DNA from: an uncultured Balneolaceae bacterium
GTDB taxonomy: Bacteria > Bacteroidota > Rhodothermia > Balneolales > Balneolaceae
Direction of reading: 5' to 3'
Length of the DNA stretch: 32,988 bases
Assembly (NCBI GenBank): GCA_938003885.1
Contig: CALKWT010000275.1
Coordinates: forward strand, 1-32,988
Shown piece by piece: positions 32,462 to 32,988 of the stretch (its first letter is position 1; each line of letters begins with the position of its first letter). A program made the position numbers and the translations under genes. Below the pieces are notes generated by a model. It made no database searches, was not told where the DNA came from, and saw only the letters and a program-made list of their open reading frames with translations.

Positions 32462-32780
32462 TGTTTAGATTCATCAAAGCTTCGCTTAATTCAGATCGTG
32501 TGCGGCTGTTCTTCTGACGCTCAGCAACCCGGATCCCTTGCTGATACATCGTTTCCGCTTCTTCTGTCATCTCTATGCTTTCATAGAGCTTTCCCAGATG
32601 GTAGTAAACGCCCAGATAGTCCGGATCTTGTTTAAGAACGGATTCAAAAAGTACACGGGCCTTTGCAACATCATCCTTTTTCAAAAGTTCCAGCGCCAAG
32701 GCGAACTTTGGGAAGCTCTCTTCCGGATTTTCCCGGATGAGGGCGGCAAAATGACGGATTTTATTCACACTTTCTGACAT
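32442..32780 (-). CDS. Small tetratricopeptide-repeat protein
   Basis: A 112-residue cytoplasmic protein with about two TPR units: FPKFALALELLKKDDVAKARVLFESVLKQDPDY (in parts, residues about 23-55) and LGVYYHLGKLYESIEMTEEAETMYQQGIRVAE (about 56-87). No signal peptide or catalytic domain is present, so it probably serves as a protein-protein adaptor. Its last codons overlap the start of the LysM/RlpA-like gene, indicating translational coupling and a shared function in cell-wall or division-related work (inference). Small TPR proteins of this kind are common and often unnamed. Confidence 0.85.
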   Translation of the reverse strand: MSESVNKIRHFAALIRENPEESFPKFALALELLKKDDVAKARVLFESVLKQDPDYLGVYYHLGKLYESIEMTEEAETMYQQGIRVAERQKNSRTRSELSEALMNLNSDRYDD

Positions 32781-32935
32781 CGTTTATTATCTGACAGGGA
32801 ATGATCCTGAATTTAAGTTCTTTGTTGGACATCTGAAACAGGGGCCATTTCTGCACTCCTGCCCCGTTTGCACTGCTGCTTTCTCCAGTACGGCAGGCAA
32901 CACCCATGCAGCGCTCATCTGCACTGCATCCTCTG

Positions 32936-32988
32936 TTACGATTTCAGAGCCGGGCCGGGATACCGCTCCAGAATTTCCTCCATCGAAT
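32936..32988 (-). CDS. Possible C-terminal end of a gene running off the window
   Basis: On the minus strand a frame entering from the right edge reads SMEEILERYPGPALKS and stops with TAA (32938-32936). The helix-like composition is protein-like but far too short to identify. Another minus-strand frame is also open through this region (to 32780s) with less protein-like content. The stretch 32781-32935 shows no gene or regulatory element I can support. Confidence 0.25.
   Translation of the reverse strand, partial: SMEEILERYPGPALKS

Overview
The window looks like a chromosomal segment of a free-living, probably marine member of the Bacteroidota/Balneolota (FCB) group. Supporting evidence: an adjacent SusC-SusD pair, many lipoprotein signal peptides ending in Cys, two formylglycine-type sulfatases, a promoter matching the Bacteroidota consensus TTTG-N19-TAnnTTTG, and a Bacteroidota-type histidine kinase. 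No 16S rRNA or other species-level marker is present, so the genus is not resolved.

Layout. (1) 1-7714: the right part of a polysaccharide utilisation locus, with the 3' part of a SusC TonB-dependent receptor, SusD, a terminator-like hairpin, a GH16 glucan/galactan hydrolase lipoprotein and two different sulfatase lipoproteins. Together they would bind, cut, desulfate and import a marine, possibly sulfated, polysaccharide. (2) 7884-14305: a TetR regulator with its own promoter and palindromic operator, then a complete tripartite RND efflux operon (adaptor, 1046-aa pump, outer-membrane factor). (3) 14593-18584: a tandem-domain universal stress protein, a monofunctional proline dehydrogenase with a terminator-like leader hairpin, a repeat-rich DUF4097-type exported protein, and an azurin-like blue copper lipoprotein closed by a strong terminator. 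(4) 18682-24152: a Bor-like lipoprotein, a GNAT acetyltransferase lacking an ordinary start codon, an M28 peptidase lipoprotein, and two membrane transporters (YfcC/DcuC type and sodium:solute symporter). (5) 24461-25024: tRNA-Leu(UAG) followed by a fragment of an AT-richer repeat protein. (6) 25161-28596: the housekeeping cluster tig-clpP-clpX (trigger factor and the ClpXP protease). (7) 28725-32988: an orphan histidine kinase convergent with an ECF sigma factor, a 684-bp gene-free stretch, a TPR protein coupled to a four-LysM/RlpA-like cell-wall protein, and the possible tail of one more gene at the window edge.

Most of the window is recognisable, and I see no convincing new multi-gene system, CRISPR array, transposon or prophage. 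The most interesting points are a ClpP whose catalytic Asp position is Asn, the GNAT gene with no ATG/GTG/TTG at its conserved N-terminus, a terminator-like hairpin in the proline dehydrogenase leader, a hairpin directly against the GH16 start, and the TetR promoter/operator arrangement.
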